Part shown: in pieces, positions 1-11,746 of the stretch
Layout of the letters: each line of letters begins with the position of its first letter
Numbering within the stretch: the first letter of the stretch is position 1
Origin: Isoetes taiwanensis
Taxonomy: Eukaryota > Streptophyta > Lycopodiopsida > Isoetales > Isoetaceae
Direction of reading: 5' to 3'
NCBI GenBank assembly: GCA_021234155.1
Contig: JAJEKV010000003.1
Location: 19,948,386 to 20,012,385, forward strand
Length of the DNA stretch: 64,000 nucleotides
Made by a program: the position numbers and the translations under genes
Notes under the pieces: generated by a model
The model's input: only the letters and a program-made list of their open reading frames with translations
Databases searched by the model: none
Told to the model about the DNA's origin: nothing

Positions 1-604
1 TTTTTTTTTACAGTTTCATTCACTAGCTCTTTTGGTTTCAGTTTTTTTATAGTTTTTTCTAGGTCTTTCAATTTTTTGTAGTTTTTCAAGCACTGCTGTC
101 AGCACCACATTGCAACTGAAATCAACTTAGCTCTATTGTATCACAATGACTTAGAACAACATTGGTCCAATTATCAACCTTACCATAGGAATAACACAAA
201 TTAAAAAACATTGGTGAACGTAACAATGTTATGCACTTTAATCTGTATTTATAAGTTTTGTTCTATTCTATTCATATTTGCAAATGTCCTACCAGAGGCT
301 TTTAATATTAATGAAGTTTGAAGATTGAATATACAAAGACCAATGTAAGTTACATAACTTTTGGGTAATATCTGAGTTCTTCTAATGTATAAGCACCCTA
401 ATTAATTGTCTTTGCATATTTGAAAGCAAAAATATTAGCACTAACAACCAGACTTTGATAGTCTGTGATCTTTGGATTTTCAGGCTTGAATGTAAGCAAT
501 CACTCACCCTCCATTCTTTTTGTTGCTCATTATTAGATTGATGCTCATCATGTTCTCAATTATTAGATTGATCCGGACGTCGCCATGGCATTCTCAACAT
601 TGGT

Positions 605-1030
605 GTGCTTAATGGCCATTACTATCTAATCAACTCTATCAAAGAGGATCCTTCTAATGTACGTCTGTTTCTCAATCCACCTAATGTTGGCTCTTGTGTT
701 AATATGTCTGAGTTAGCTCTAAGTTTCCAGGCTCATGCTATTCCATTTAATCAATATGTCAAGGCTTCTAATAGTGGTTTCGACACCGACACGACCACTG
801 ATGTTGATCTGGAAAGTGCATATGCATCAAGTGGAGAAAGCAGTCCCCTCCATGCAGAGTCTAGAGTTGCATTTATTTTGGATGGTAATTCTGGCACTAA
901 TAGTGAATCAGGCATTGGAACAGATGAAATAGATCCCATATCCCCTGCAAGCACCACAGATACTTCAAATACTTCAAATTTTGTCTTGGTTGTAGATAAT
1001 AGTCCATTATGGGAAGAGAAGACAAGATAG
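605..1030 (+). pseudogene. Repeat-borne ORF, unknown protein (exon-like)
   Basis: An open frame of about 141 codons with no ATG at its 5' edge; it opens on GTG and the first Met is about 34 codons in. The translation is rich in Ser, Thr and Asp (ESSPLHAESR, SNTSNFVLVVDNSPLW) with no domain I recognise. The 3' half is repeated at 5663-5886 in unit 2 with few substitutions and no stop, whereas the 5' half is missing there. It may be an exon captured into the repeat. Nothing shows that it is expressed. Confidence 0.3.
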
Positions 1031-1740
1031 TAGTTCATGTTAATATTGTGAAGGAGATGTAGGAAAGAGAGACAAAATAGTATTCATTTTGTGAAGGGGA
1101 TTAGAGAACAATTTATAGAGTTGGTGTATGAAGATCTCAAAGTCCAGTCCAAATTCTTTGTTTATTTTGTGAAAGGGGTTAGAGAATAATAATTTGTAGA
1201 GTTGCTGGTGCATGAAGATCTCAAGTTCTAGTTTCTAATTCTTTGTACGTGTTATTTACCAATCAACAAGAATGATGCTTGAATAATGGCAAGTTGGATA
1301 AGAGTAGTCCACTTTATTCTTCTATTATCATTAATATCAATAATTTTTAATATTGTTTTTGCATAAATAATATTTTTTTCCTATATTGTCGTATTGTGTT
1401 TAAAATTTTACAAGACATTCGATATTTCTTCTTTTATAGCTATTTGATATTAAAAGATGGAAAGACATCTCAATGCAATTTAAATCTAAAGAAGTCAAAG
1501 GTATAATAATTTGCTATCATTCATGACTTTTTCGTTATGAGGTTTGCATGATATTAAGCACAAATTTCGTTAGATTATAAAACAATTATCTACCAAAGGA
1601 CAATAATCTACCAAAAGACAGCAATCCCCTTTATATTCAAATCCAACTTGCTCAACTAGATACTCAAATATGCTTGCTCAACTCAAATAGGAGTATCTTT
1701 AATTCATTCGACCATGCACATAATCATACTCAAATACTAT

Positions 1741-2046
1741 CCACTTGGTCATTGACCAAAACAGTTCTCTCTTCCTAATCGATTTTCTCCCACTAAAATT
1801 CCCACATCCCCTACAAAATCTATCATCTGGAGTTTATATTTTACAATTTTTATTTTTACAATTTTCATTTTTACAGTTTTTAACTTCTACGATTTTATAT
1901 TTATATTTTTTATTGTCATTTTTACAGTTTTTATTTTTACAGTTTTTATTTTTATAGTTTTTATTTGTCAACTATTATTTGTGCTCTTCTTTAATGGTTG
2001 TTATTCGATTTTTGTTATGGTACAGTGTGATTTGTTTATTTTTTTT
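1741..2046. repeat. T-rich minisatellite within the 2-kb unit
   Basis: Runs of the motif TTTTTACAGTTTTTA and variants (TTTATAGTTTTTATT) repeat from about 1840 to 1975 and again at 12190-12305 in unit 2. The region is strongly T-biased on the plus strand and makes low-complexity Phe/Leu-rich reading frames that I do not regard as genes. Confidence 0.75.
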
Positions 2047-2170
2047 ACAGTTTCATTCACTAACTCTTTTGGTTTCAAATTTTTTATAGTTTTTTATTCA
2101 CCAGGTCTTTTAATTTTTTGTAGTTTTTCAAGCACTGCTGTCAGCACCACATTGCAACTGAAACCAACTT

Positions 2171-2425
2171 CTCAGAGCACCATCTGTGCATGACTTGGCA
2201 TTATACATACTTGAGGTTCTAGATAAACGTCTGCAATTATTGAGCCCTCAGTAGTCATTATCTCTGCTTGTCTAGTATCATCATTACTGCAAAGGTTTTT
2301 CCCTTGAAAACCTTTCGAGGCAGGGGTTTTTTAATCCTAGTAGTAATGATTGTACTAGCCCATTGTATGGGTCCCATGACCTATTGGTCTCCGTGGACAT
2401 TAAAAAAACTATTCTATTCTATTCT
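2171..2425 (+). mobile_element. 5'-truncated LINE 3' end with ATTCT tail
   Basis: Encodes the last ~28 residues of a LINE protein (SVHDLALYI, then LLSPQ and stop), a short 3' UTR containing GGTCTCCGTGGAC, and a terminal ATTCT pentamer array. It is homologous to the C-terminus of the reverse-transcriptase ORF at 33795-33986 and to the fragment at 11747-12092. Flanks AACTT/AACTC suggest a short target duplication; unit 1 at about 128 is the uninterrupted site. The same insertion start is kept in partial unit 3 (12505), so it predates the tandem duplication. Confidence 0.75.
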
Positions 2426-2563
2426 TAACTCTACTGTATCACAGCGACTTAGAACAACATTGGTTCAGCCTTAGCAGAGGAATAACACAAATTAAAAAAC
2501 ATTGTTGAACGTAACAATGTTATGCACTTTAATCTGCATTTATAAGTTTTATGTTCTGGAGTA

Positions 2564-2799
2564 TGTTACGCCCAAAATATTTTGCAGACCATTGTAAATA
2601 TTGACATGCATGTTGTTGGGGGTTAATACAATGTCTCGGTGCATGTGGACATTGAGTTCATTGTGGTCGCATGGCCTAGTCTAAATGTGAAGTGCTCTAG
2701 ACAATTTAGACTAGGGGGTAGGTTACTTAGAATTTCTGATTAGAGCGACATTAGCTAAGGTAATGTTGTGGAAATTCTAGTGGCCTGATTCGGAGCCAG
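2564..2799 (+). repeat. 5' LTR remnant
   Basis: Matches the first 236 bp of the 3' LTR (3919-4154) with only a few substitutions, such as CCCAAAATA for CTCAAAATA and GTGCTCTAG for GTGCACTAG. The match ends in GGAGCCA at the deletion junction, where a 32-nt inverted piece of integrase DNA begins. Confidence 0.9.
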
Positions 2800-2826
2800 A
2801 AATTCCCCGTGAATTTCACATCTCGA

Positions 2827-3898
2827 GAGATTTCATTGTGAAGTTGCCTCGTACTATGCATTACTATACTCAGATACTTGTCATTGTGGATAGGTTGACG
2901 AAGTATGCACGCTTTATACCTCTGACAAAGAATGCTGATGGCTTGGCGGTGGCCAAGGCTTATATGCAGCATGTATTTCCTATTTTTGGATTACCCAAAG
3001 CTATTGTAAGCGATCGAGATGTGAAATTCACGGGGAATTTCTGGCGCGAATTGTTCTCTGCATTAAAATGCACTCTTCAGTTCTCTAGTGGAGATCATTC
3101 GGAAATGGATGGACAAACTGAAAGAGTGAATCAGATTCTGGAGGATATGCTGAGATCTTATGTGGCCACTCAGCAATCCAGATGGGAGGACTATTTGCCA
3201 ATTGTAGAGTTTGCTTACAATAATGGGTTCCAACAGAGCGTCAAAACTAGCTCGTTTGTGGCTATATTTGGGAGAAATCCCAGAGGACCTGTATCGCTTG
3301 GTTTTGATGGGCTGAAAACTGATGCTGCTATAAGTATGCTTGAAGGCATGGATGTGACACTTGGGTTGTGTCAATTGCATATGAGACAGGCCCAGGATCG
3401 GGCAAGGGCACGTGCCAATTTGTCAAGAGTCCCGATCGAGCTACATGAGGGTTAGATGGTGTACCTTCGTGTGGTCTTCCCTGCAAATTTTGAAAAGAAA
3501 AGCAATATTGCCATTGCTTGCAGGAAAGAAACCAAAGCTCTCCCCACAGTGGTCCTTATAAGATTTTGAAGAAATATAGTGATGTTGCCTTCAAGTTGCA
3601 ACTCCCACCGAATGTGGACATTCATCCAGTTTTCCATGTGAGCCAATTGCGACCAGCTCTGGGGAAAGCTGTGAATGTTGTGCCTTCTCAGGAACACATG
3701 GTGGAGTTGGATAGAATCCCTACCCCTAAAAGAATATTGAATTCCCGGATAGTGCGGATCCGCCAAAGAGACCAGATGGAATTTCTGGTGAAGTGGAAAC
3801 ATAGACCTGTCTCAGAGGCGACGTGGGAGAGTCGTCGTTTCATGACTCAATATCCGGATGTTATGGCTCAATGGTCTGGAGCCGATTCTTGAGGACAA
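2827..3898 (+). pseudogene. Gypsy integrase core plus chromodomain, broken
   Basis: The first frame (2838-3455) is an RNase-H-fold integrase core: VDRLTKYARFIPL, IVSDRDVKFTGNFW and DGQTERVNQILEDMLR supply the two Asp regions and the final Glu of the DDE triad. A TAG follows LHEG at 3454. A frame change then leads to the second frame (3518-3892), with the linker GPYKILKKYSDVAFKLQLP, HPVFHVSQLRP, and a chromodomain (EFLVKWKHRPVSEATWE). That order is typical of plant chromoviruses, where the chromodomain guides insertion into heterochromatin. There is no start codon context and no upstream pol, so this is a remnant. Confidence 0.9.
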
Positions 3899-3918
3899 GA
3901 ATCCCAGGGGGGGAGTAA

Positions 3919-5599
3919 TGTTACGCTCAAAATATTTTGCAGACCATTGTAAATATTGACATGCATGTTGTTGGGGGTTAATACAATGTCTCGGTGCATA
4001 TGGACATTGAGTTCATTGTGGTCGCATGGCCTAGTCTAAATGTGAAGTGCACTAGACAATTTAGACTAGGGGGTAGGTTACTTAGAATTTCTGATTAGAG
4101 CGACATTAGCTAAGGTAATGTTGCGGAAATTCTAGTGGCCTGATTCGGAGCCAAAGAATGCCCCAGTGAGTAGGAATATTCTCAGGGGTGGCGCCCACTT
4201 ATGTGGACGCCAATTTGCCCCCATATAGTTCACTGCTCCTTTTGTTGCAAATGCGATACTTATGTGCACCCATAAATTCCTTAGGTAAGGAAATAGAATT
4301 TCCTTAATAATGGTTGATATTGGGGGCTGGTATCACACTTTTGGGCTGCTGTAGCAGCAGCAAATTTGCATTGAACGTGAGTGAACCCGAGTGATCCAAA
4401 AGGGGTAAAAACGAAGGCTGGAAGGAGGCAAGTAGCAAGAGAAGGGAGCTGATTTGCAGCAGGAGGAATAGGCAATTCGAAGTTGAAGGAATTGGTTTAT
4501 GATCTGCTGAACCCGAGTTGCAGTAGAGAAGCTTTACTTCGGTAAGCCTTGGGCTGGATGCAATCCGGTTGTGGCTCTTTGGGCAAGCTAACTGTAATGA
4601 ATACAGTGGGCAAAGGCTTACCATAGTTTTAAGACTTCATAGTAACTGGTATGGGCTTGTTCCCTGGAACCAGAGTAAACCGTAAACCAAGACCTTATGA
4701 ATTGCTAAATTCCTTCCTCACAAAGCTCGGTAGAATAAGCTGAGTTAAGCTTGGGATGCTTATCCAGCTCTGGCCGGGCATTAGGTTGCTACTGCAACCA
4801 AGAAGCTGCAGGCCGGGATGTTTTACGGAGCTTCTGGGCTTCTTTCTTCTAATGCCCTCTGTCCTATATTGAAGCAAGTGTAAACTTGTTTCATTAGCTG
4901 ACCTATTATGACTGGTGAGATGGCTGCTTAGTGCTGGTATATATGGGACAGTACTAAGTGACCATCAACAGTTTAGTGTTATAAGAGTGTCTTGCTTTAC
5001 TCTGTATACACGATTTGACATCGTGAGTTCTATGCAGAGTAGATAAACACTGGGTGTTTATCATATGGGAGTTTTTATGCAAGCATATGATTAGATAAGT
5101 GTGGCTTATCTTAATAGGAACTTCAGGTGCTAGTGAGATGAAATCTATCACTGGTATGGGACGCTGATGGACGTAGTCAATAGTCTATTGTTCTGGGTTC
5201 TTATGATGCTTGCAGTTTCTCCCTCACTCTGGATCCACCAGCGCGGGGGTTCTAGACGACGTACTGTCTAGATATGGTGGGGTGTGTCTGCTTGGCAGAT
5301 GCTATGGTGCGTGTGGTGGATTCCATATGTGTGTACTTGCAGTCCGTCAGTCATTGCTTCCTCTTGATATTACGGGATAACTTCTATGAATGTTACTAAC
5401 ACGTGTAAGCTTGTGCAGGCTGTTTGATGGCTGATGGAGCGTACGTGTGCATTTAATTATCTTGTGTTGTCGTCTTGTTATCTGTATACGTGGCTTTCAT
5501 GTATATAGCCTCGTGGGAGGCAGTACTTGTTCTGTGTACTCTGATGGTTTATGTGAATACAAATCGAAATTTTTGGTACTAAAATTTTGGTTCGTAACA
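3919..5599 (+). repeat. 3' LTR, full length (1681 bp)
   Basis: Begins TGTTACGC and ends TTCGTAACA, giving a 7-bp terminal inverted repeat, and directly follows the purine tract at 3904-3915. Interior positions 3967-4481 are repeated at 12528-13042. Short reading frames inside (for example minus strand 4304-4624) are not conserved genes. Confidence 0.92.
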
Positions 5600-6204
5600 G
5601 AGTATTACTGGCATTTCTCATATTTGCAAATGTCCTACTAGAGCCTTTTAATGTTAATGTTGATCTGGAAAGTGCATATGCATCAAGTGAAGAAAGCAGT
5701 CCCCTCCATGCAGAGTCTAGAGTTGCATTTATTTTGGATAGTAATTCTGGCACTAATAGTGAATCAGGCATTGGAACAGACGAAATAGATCCCATATCCC
5801 CTGCAAGCACCATAGATACTTCAAATACTTCAAATTTTGTCTTGGTTGTAGATAATAGTCCATTATGGGAAGAGAAGACAAGATAGTAGTTCATGTGAAT
5901 ATTGTGAAGGAGATGAAGGAAAGAGAGACAAAATAGTATCCATTTTGTGAAGGGGGTTAGAGAACAATTTATAGAGTTGGTGTATGAAGATCTCAAAGTC
6001 CAGTCCAAATTCTTTGTTTATTTTGTGAAAGGGGTTAGAGAATAATAATTTGTAGAGTTGCTGGTGCATGAAGATCTCAAGTTCTAGTTTCTAATTCTTT
6101 GTACGTGTTATTTACCAATCAACAAGAATGATGCTTGAATAATGGCAAGTTGGATAAGAGTAGTCCACTTTATTCTTCTATTATCATTAATATCAATAAT
6201 TTTT
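5600..6204. repeat. Unit 2 continuation between gypsy element and 5.1-kb insertion
   Basis: Starts with the right-hand TSD copy GAGTA and continues the host repeat: TTTGCAAATGTCCTACTAG matches 281-299, and 5661-6204 matches 811-1336. It includes the second copy of the Ser/Thr-rich frame (5663-5886, ending NSPLWEEKTR and stop). The host sequence stops after five T residues at 6200-6204. Confidence 0.85.
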
Positions 6205-6228
6205 GGGTTGCCCCTAGGGGGCAAACCC
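6205..6228. repeat. Left terminal hairpin of the 5.1-kb insertion
   Basis: GGGTTGCCCC followed by TA and GGGGGCAAACCC can pair over about 10 bp with one mismatch. It lies exactly at the insertion breakpoint defined by comparison with 1336-1350. Confidence 0.6.
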
Positions 6229-6244
6229 TCGTTTATGTGGGTTT

Positions 6245-9200
6245 GTGGGATATACTGAGTATATGCTGGAATATACTCAATATATGTTGATGACTGCTAA
6301 AAACCCTTTGTTCCCTGTAAATGCACGGTCAGTTGCGTTGTGGATCAAGGATGTTCTGGACCGGGTAACTAGCAGCTCCAATCTGATGAATAAGAACACA
6401 GCAGGGAGCAGTTTGGACGAGACAAGGGCGGCAAATTGGAGCTCAGGAAAGCGCAGATGCTTTCTTCTTGCCGCCTTGCTTCTGTTGCTTCAGGGATGTA
6501 TTGATCGGCTTTCTCCTGTTCATTCTCTTGCTGCTTTGCCATGCTTTTCGCTTCAAGGTCAGTATGCTCTTCCCATTCAATCCCCTGGCATTGCGATTTC
6601 GCCACAATACAGCCCGGTTCTTTACTTGGTTCTCTGAATTAACCCTTATTTTCTGCAGGGTTCTTGATGGGTCTGAGTATCTCTGCTTAGGATCTGCTTG
6701 TTTGCGGGCAGGGAGGCGGCATCATCCTTATGTCTTTGTTTTGGTTTGTTGTCTTCCAGCATTTGTGTTTCATTTTAGATCTTAGCTTTTTTTGTGAAGA
6801 TAGATGAAGTACAGCAGAATTGATCCATTTGTGCTTCTTAGGTTTGGCGAAACTGCTGAACCGGCCTTTTCTGCTTCCATTGCCTGTTGGTTTCTCTGTT
6901 TTAAACCTTCACTTCAAAGAATCAGTTGCTTAATGTTTAGTATTCTCCATCTCGATGTTGATAGAGTATTGGAAATTGAATTCAATGATCTACGCTCCTA
7001 GTCCAGTCTCTGAAAAAGATTTGAATCTTTTGCAGTCTCATCAACAAATGCTTTCCCAGATGGTAATTTTCCATTGCATGCAATGCTACTTTAGTATGAT
7101 TTGCATGCTGATTGTGGGTGATTTCACAATTTTTAGGATACGAGAGGGGCAAATATATTGACGAAGATGCGCCGTCAAATAGTTATCGGCAAACTGGTAA
7201 GCTAGAAGTCTTAGAATTTTGCCTCTATACATGTATTTTTACCTAATTATTAAACATGTGCATTAGAACCTACAGCACCCTTAAATGAGATTTAGAGGTG
7301 TACAAAAGGTCTGGATCCTCTGGTAGAGCAGAGGGGAAGGAAGAAAGCACATAAGGAAGCAACGCCGTTGCGTGTCATATTTTAATTGTTTTAACTAGCT
7401 GTGCAAAGATGCTTTTCTCATGCATTGAAAGTTCAGTTCTTTTGAAAATAGTGCGCAATCGGCTTTACTTCTGCAGCGCGTATGGTAGTTAAGCTATTGA
7501 GGTCTTAGAATCGTGTTTTTGAATGCAAGCAAGAATGTGATTCGGATATTGGATTCTGCACCTAATAACATCTCTTTAGTCTGTCTATTTTTTTTTCTTG
7601 CAGTACTTAAACTTGACTGTTCCATTTGCAGGTGCATGCACATGCAGAAAGGGCTATATTGGTGAATTCGTCATATGCAGAAGCATACAATAATTTGCGT
7701 CAAAGTTCTTTCAATTGCTGAATTTGTAGAAAAGGGCAGACTGGAAAATGAGGATTTGAGAACTGATTAATCTGTTGTGAATGAAAGTTTTAAAAATATA
7801 TCAGTATGCATGCTTCTATGTGCAATTTCGTGTTCTGTTAACAACGGTGTTCCAGTTATGCAAACGTGAAGACTCCAGAATGACATGTCCGAACCTGCCT
7901 TTATTTTACATCTGTATGTATATCGGTATAGAGTGCTTATTATGCAGATTTTCTGCAGTGGAAAACATCTTAAATACTGTTGTAATATTTCAGGAGTCTC
8001 ACATACACTCATTAATCAGTGTCCCTTTTTTTTGGAATTATTACAAGGAATCTAATAGTTGGTCTGCACATTGTGCTTCAGGAATAGTTGGAGCATGCAA
8101 AATATAGAATGGTTCAACTCAAACTGGTAACGTTAGTGGCCCCAAGACATTCTAGCTGGTTTAGCTTCGCATGGTTTATTTAGATTCATTTTATATGCTT
8201 AGGACAAAACTTTTTTTATAACTTACAGTCAGATTGCACCCATCCGAGCTTCTTGGCTGCTTTGTTGGAGGTAATTCTATATCTCATCATGAAGAAGCTT
8301 TTGAGAAATACTTAGGCAGGAAATTGTTATCTACTTTGCTGTATATTTGTAACAATGGCTTAGATAGTTACGTCCAATGAGGTTTGCCATTTCTGGAGCA
8401 GTTTAGACATGCTGCCCTACTGTCAGTTATAGTATCAGTTAACGGTTCTTGCAGGTATGTGGCTTGCTGATTTTGCACACGCATCCGGAAGTGCACTTTC
8501 TGCCATGGTATCAGATTGTTTCAAATGGCTTGGTAAGCTTACTCTTTGCCTTTTTTTCCTTGATATTTGGTTTAACCGTCAGCATAATTGTTACATTTTT
8601 GCAACTGGCATGGAGGGGTTTGTGGAAGATCCTTCTGAATGTTTGCCATTGCAATCACCTCCACGTAGCATATTGTTGCAGGCTCTGCCTTGTGGGCTTT
8701 AATCTTGGGTGCAAGCTACTGCCTATTTACAAATAGATTCTATAAGTTCAAAATGCTAATTTCAATTTCAAGTATGCATGTCGACATGCACACATGTGGT
8801 GAGCGCATATGTTTATGTGGTTGGGAACAATTTGATTAAGCTTTGTTCTCAAATAATGCTGAACACAGCTATGGACCAGTTTATAATGAACAAATACAAC
8901 TTGTGTCCCAATTTTCAGAAGTAATTGTAGAAATATCTAAATGCTGACGAATCTAAAATATTAAAGGCAGAATTTAACTCGCCGCAAATCAATTATTTCC
9001 TGCTTCTGTTGCCAGTGTTACAAAGTGCCGCATGGAACCTCTATTTATTTCAAACTGAATTCTTATGATTGACTAGCTCAATTTTCCAAACAACTACAAA
9101 TTATCATGCATTAGATATATCATGAGTATATTCTAGAGTTACATTTTTGAAGCAAATGTTATAATTTTTCTGCATTATGTTGAGTAAATGGATTTTTGAG

Positions 9201-9600
9201 TCTATTTCATGCTTTGCACAGGTACTGTTTTCTTATATCTTGGAATGCAATGTTTGGATATTCAATGCAATTTCCCCTCATTGAAGTCTTTCCCAGTTTT
9301 TCTTCATAGTAATGATCCATTGTTACAAGGACAATGTTATTTTATTATATCTGGATCAACACCATTGGTTTTAACACAGCCAATAACATCTTACTACTTA
9401 CTCCCTCTTCTCCATAAAGCATGGCCTAGGGTATTTGCCTATGTTTTATTCCACTCGTGTTTTAACTCTGATTTATAAGCCTTTCACAGGAATAAAATGT
9501 GTAGGTACGAGCATCTAAGATTTTGCTCCAGAAGAAGATGATGAAGCTTGCTGCAAAAAAGAATGCCTAAAGCAACAGGTTGCAGCAATTTGTTTTTTCA
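6245..9600 (+). other. Interior of insertion: possible captured exon fragments
   Basis: No long frame exists. Short peptide-like stretches occur beside plausible splice signals. Examples are SEKDLNLLQSHQQMLSQM near 7005-7060, followed by GGTAATTTTCC, WLADFAHASGSALSAM near 8460, followed by GGTAAGC, and APEEDDEACCKKECLKQQ near 9525-9578. I cannot assign a family or a single strand model. Another reading is ordinary intronic DNA of a decayed gene. Confidence 0.25.
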
Positions 9601-9973
9601 TTGCATGCATGCATCTTTGATGACATAACTTGATATTTTGGCAGCTTCATCTTACTCATGGTCATGCAAAGGGATGTGTAACATACATTAGATGAGAAAA
9701 GGCATGTTTAACAATCACAGAGTATGGCTTTTACTGGAGATGCTCTGACAAATTTGTAGTTGTGGTTGTGCAACTCTAAAAAATAGAGAACGTTAAACCA
9801 TTTAAACATTGACTATGATCAGAGTTGCTTGATATTTTTTGCCTATATGATTCTCCTTTACCATTAGCCTGGTTGGAGAGCAAAATAGATTTAAAACAGC
9901 CACATTAAATTGTTAAAATGTAGGCCTGACAAAAAAAGTATCTCTCAACTTCATATGCCTTATAGTCAATTCA

Positions 9974-10527
9974 CATACCTTAGTATTACCTTGGGCATAT
10001 GCTACACTGTCTTCTTGCACAGATGAACAATTGGAACTTTGATCATTCTCCTTGACCTTATAGTTCGAAGCACACTTCCTCTCACAGTCTTCAGATATCT
10101 CTTCGGCTCCTTTTAATTTATTACCTACAAACACTTCAAAACCTGTATACTTTATACTGCATTGTGCATCGTTTTTGGAAGTCTCAATGCCCTATATATG
10201 TGTTCCATACACATCAACAACTTTACTATCAATGTCGTCATCTAAGTAAGCCTGAAAGTCACCATTATCACAATCAATCCCATACTTAATTGCATCCACT
10301 GCAAACCTCTTTATGGCTATGGTCTTATTTCCCTGAAAATCAGCTAGAAGCTTTCCACAATCATCTAAAGAAGTAGCATTGCTTAAAGCATCATTGTTGG
10401 AATGATGCACTCCATGGATCCAACAAAGGTGGAGAACTGATGACATCAGTTTCCTAACTTTGCAGCTCTCCCTGTCTTTATTCACGGCAATAGCTTTGTT
10501 CTTGCTGCCAGAATTCACACTGGTCAA
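9974..10527 (-). pseudogene. Exon-like minus-strand coding remnant, unknown protein
   Basis: About 185 codons stay open in one minus-strand frame except for a single TAG at 10192-10194. The stretch ends at a good donor (AATACTAAG followed by GTATGTG at about 9974). The peptide is acidic, with Ser- and Asn-rich runs such as AYLDDDIDSKVVDVYG and KENDQSSNCSSVQED, and has no recognised domain. There is no ATG at the 5' edge, so it would be an internal exon. It lies inside the 5.1-kb insertion and may be a transduplicated gene piece. Confidence 0.4.
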
Positions 10528-11746
10528 TTATTATATGCTCCTGCTTTGCAGCCAAATACAAATGCAGCTGAACTCCTCCAAATTCACGAGAGGACCATCA
10601 ATGGATATATTCCTTTGTACCCAGATTGAATATAAACGAGACAGCGACCGTGGCATTCAAAGAATCTATAGGAGTCTAATTATAAAAGGGAAGCGAATTT
10701 TTATATTAAATTTAATACATGATGATGCTCCAAGTAATCCTATTTTACCAGGCAAAGCTAAGTACTTTGAGAAAATAGTAGAGTCTTTTGAATTTGCTTG
10801 ATCCAGCAATTTTATGCAACGTTGCAGGAATTCCATCTCAAGTTTTATGCAGAAAGCAATGTTTCTGATACTATAATGCTGATCAGACATGTTACCAAAA
10901 AGGACTAGTAGAAAATAATAACACATAATGAACCTTACAACATTTAGGAAGACACCTATTGTGATAGATTCCTTACATCATCTTCATTGATTCTTAAAAT
11001 TGAGTTCAAAGGATTCAATCTTCCCCACTCTTTGACCATGACTTGGAGAACCATGTTGTTTCACCAAGACTTCGCTATGGAATTCCCATGTGGTTTGGTG
11101 GGTGGCTAGGCTCTGATGCCCACCTACGACATTGGCTCTATTAAATGTCTTTTCTAACCCAACAAAAATAGAGATGTCTGCCCACTTAGGGATTTTGGAA
11201 GATAAAGGTAGTTCGTTGACTACAAAGGATTTCGTTTCTAAATGTTCGGGGTTATGGTTTTGAATTGATTGTCAAAATATGACTTTGAACTATGATTTAA
11301 GCCACTTCACCCTCCGGCCATGGAGGGCAACCCTCCGTGCGCAGCACCTTGTTAATATTGTTTTTGCATAAATAATATTTTTTTTCCTATATTGTCGTAT
11401 TGTGTTTAAAATTCTACAAGACATTCGATATTTCTTCTTTTATAGCTATTTGATATTAAAAGATGGAAAGACATCTCAATGCAATTTAAATCTAAAGAAG
11501 TCAAAGGTATAATAATTTGCTATCATTCATGACTTTTTCGTTATGAGGTTTGCATGATATTAAGCACAAATTTCGTTAGATTATAAAACAATTATCTACC
11601 AAAGGACAATAATCTACCAAAAGACAGCAATCCCCTTTATATTCAAATCCAACTTGCTCAACTAGATACTCAAATATGCTTGCTCAACTCAAATAGGAGT
11701 ATCTTTAATTCATTCGACCATGCACATAATCATACTCAAATACTAT

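Larger units (their letters stand above)
10..2046. repeat. Tandem ~2-kb repeat, unit 1
   Basis: First unit of a direct tandem repeat. The segment beginning ACAGTTTCATTCACTA at 10 recurs at 2047 and 12385. The body (811-1340) matches 5661-6204, and 1351-1740 matches 11354-11746. Relative to unit 2, this unit has about 500 extra bases (roughly 308-803) and lacks all the later insertions, so it serves as the empty-site reference. No transposase or reverse transcriptase is encoded; the origin could be satellite-like or a tandemly duplicated non-autonomous element. Confidence 0.8.
2564..5599 (+). mobile_element. Internally deleted Ty3/gypsy chromovirus with 5-bp TSD
   Basis: Complete insertion bounded by TGTTACG (2564) and CGTAACA (5593-5599). 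It is flanked by a perfect 5-bp target duplication, GAGTA at 2559-2563 and 5600-5604. The 3' LTR is complete (1681 bp); the 5' LTR is cut to 236 bp. Primer-binding site, gag, protease, reverse transcriptase and RNase H are gone; only the integrase core and chromodomain remain. The purine tract AGGGGGGGAG lies just before the 3' LTR. It cannot be autonomous. Compared with unit 1, it sits between TTATGTTCTG and TATTACTGG of the host repeat. Confidence 0.92.
6205..11351. mobile_element. 5.1-kb unclassified insertion with GC-rich hairpin ends
   Basis: Unit 1 reads TAATTTTTAATATTG at 1340-1354. Here the same sequence is split after TTTTT (6204) and resumes with TTAATATTG (11352), so at most TT is duplicated. 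The left end is a hairpin, GGGTTGCCCC-TA-GGGGGCAAACCC. The right end carries CCCTCC-GGCCAT-GGAGGG followed by CAACCCTCCGTGCGCAGCACC. GGGTTGCCC occurs in inverted orientation at both ends. No transposase, helicase or reverse transcriptase was found. The interior resembles intron-exon mosaic DNA, consistent with captured gene pieces. It does not fit canonical Helitron ends (no TC start, no CTRR end). Confidence 0.6.

Noticed and set aside
1745-2193. Phe/Leu-rich reading frames in the T-rich repeat
   Set aside because: They follow directly from TTTTTA repeats, are not preserved as a frame in unit 2, and have no gene context.
4281-4624. Minus-strand frames in the gypsy LTR, one also present at 12844-13247
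   Set aside because: Present in both LTR copies only because the LTR is duplicated; no start context, no domain.
6205-11351. Helitron
   Set aside because: No 5' TC, no 3' CTRR, insertion not between A and T, and no Rep/helicase.
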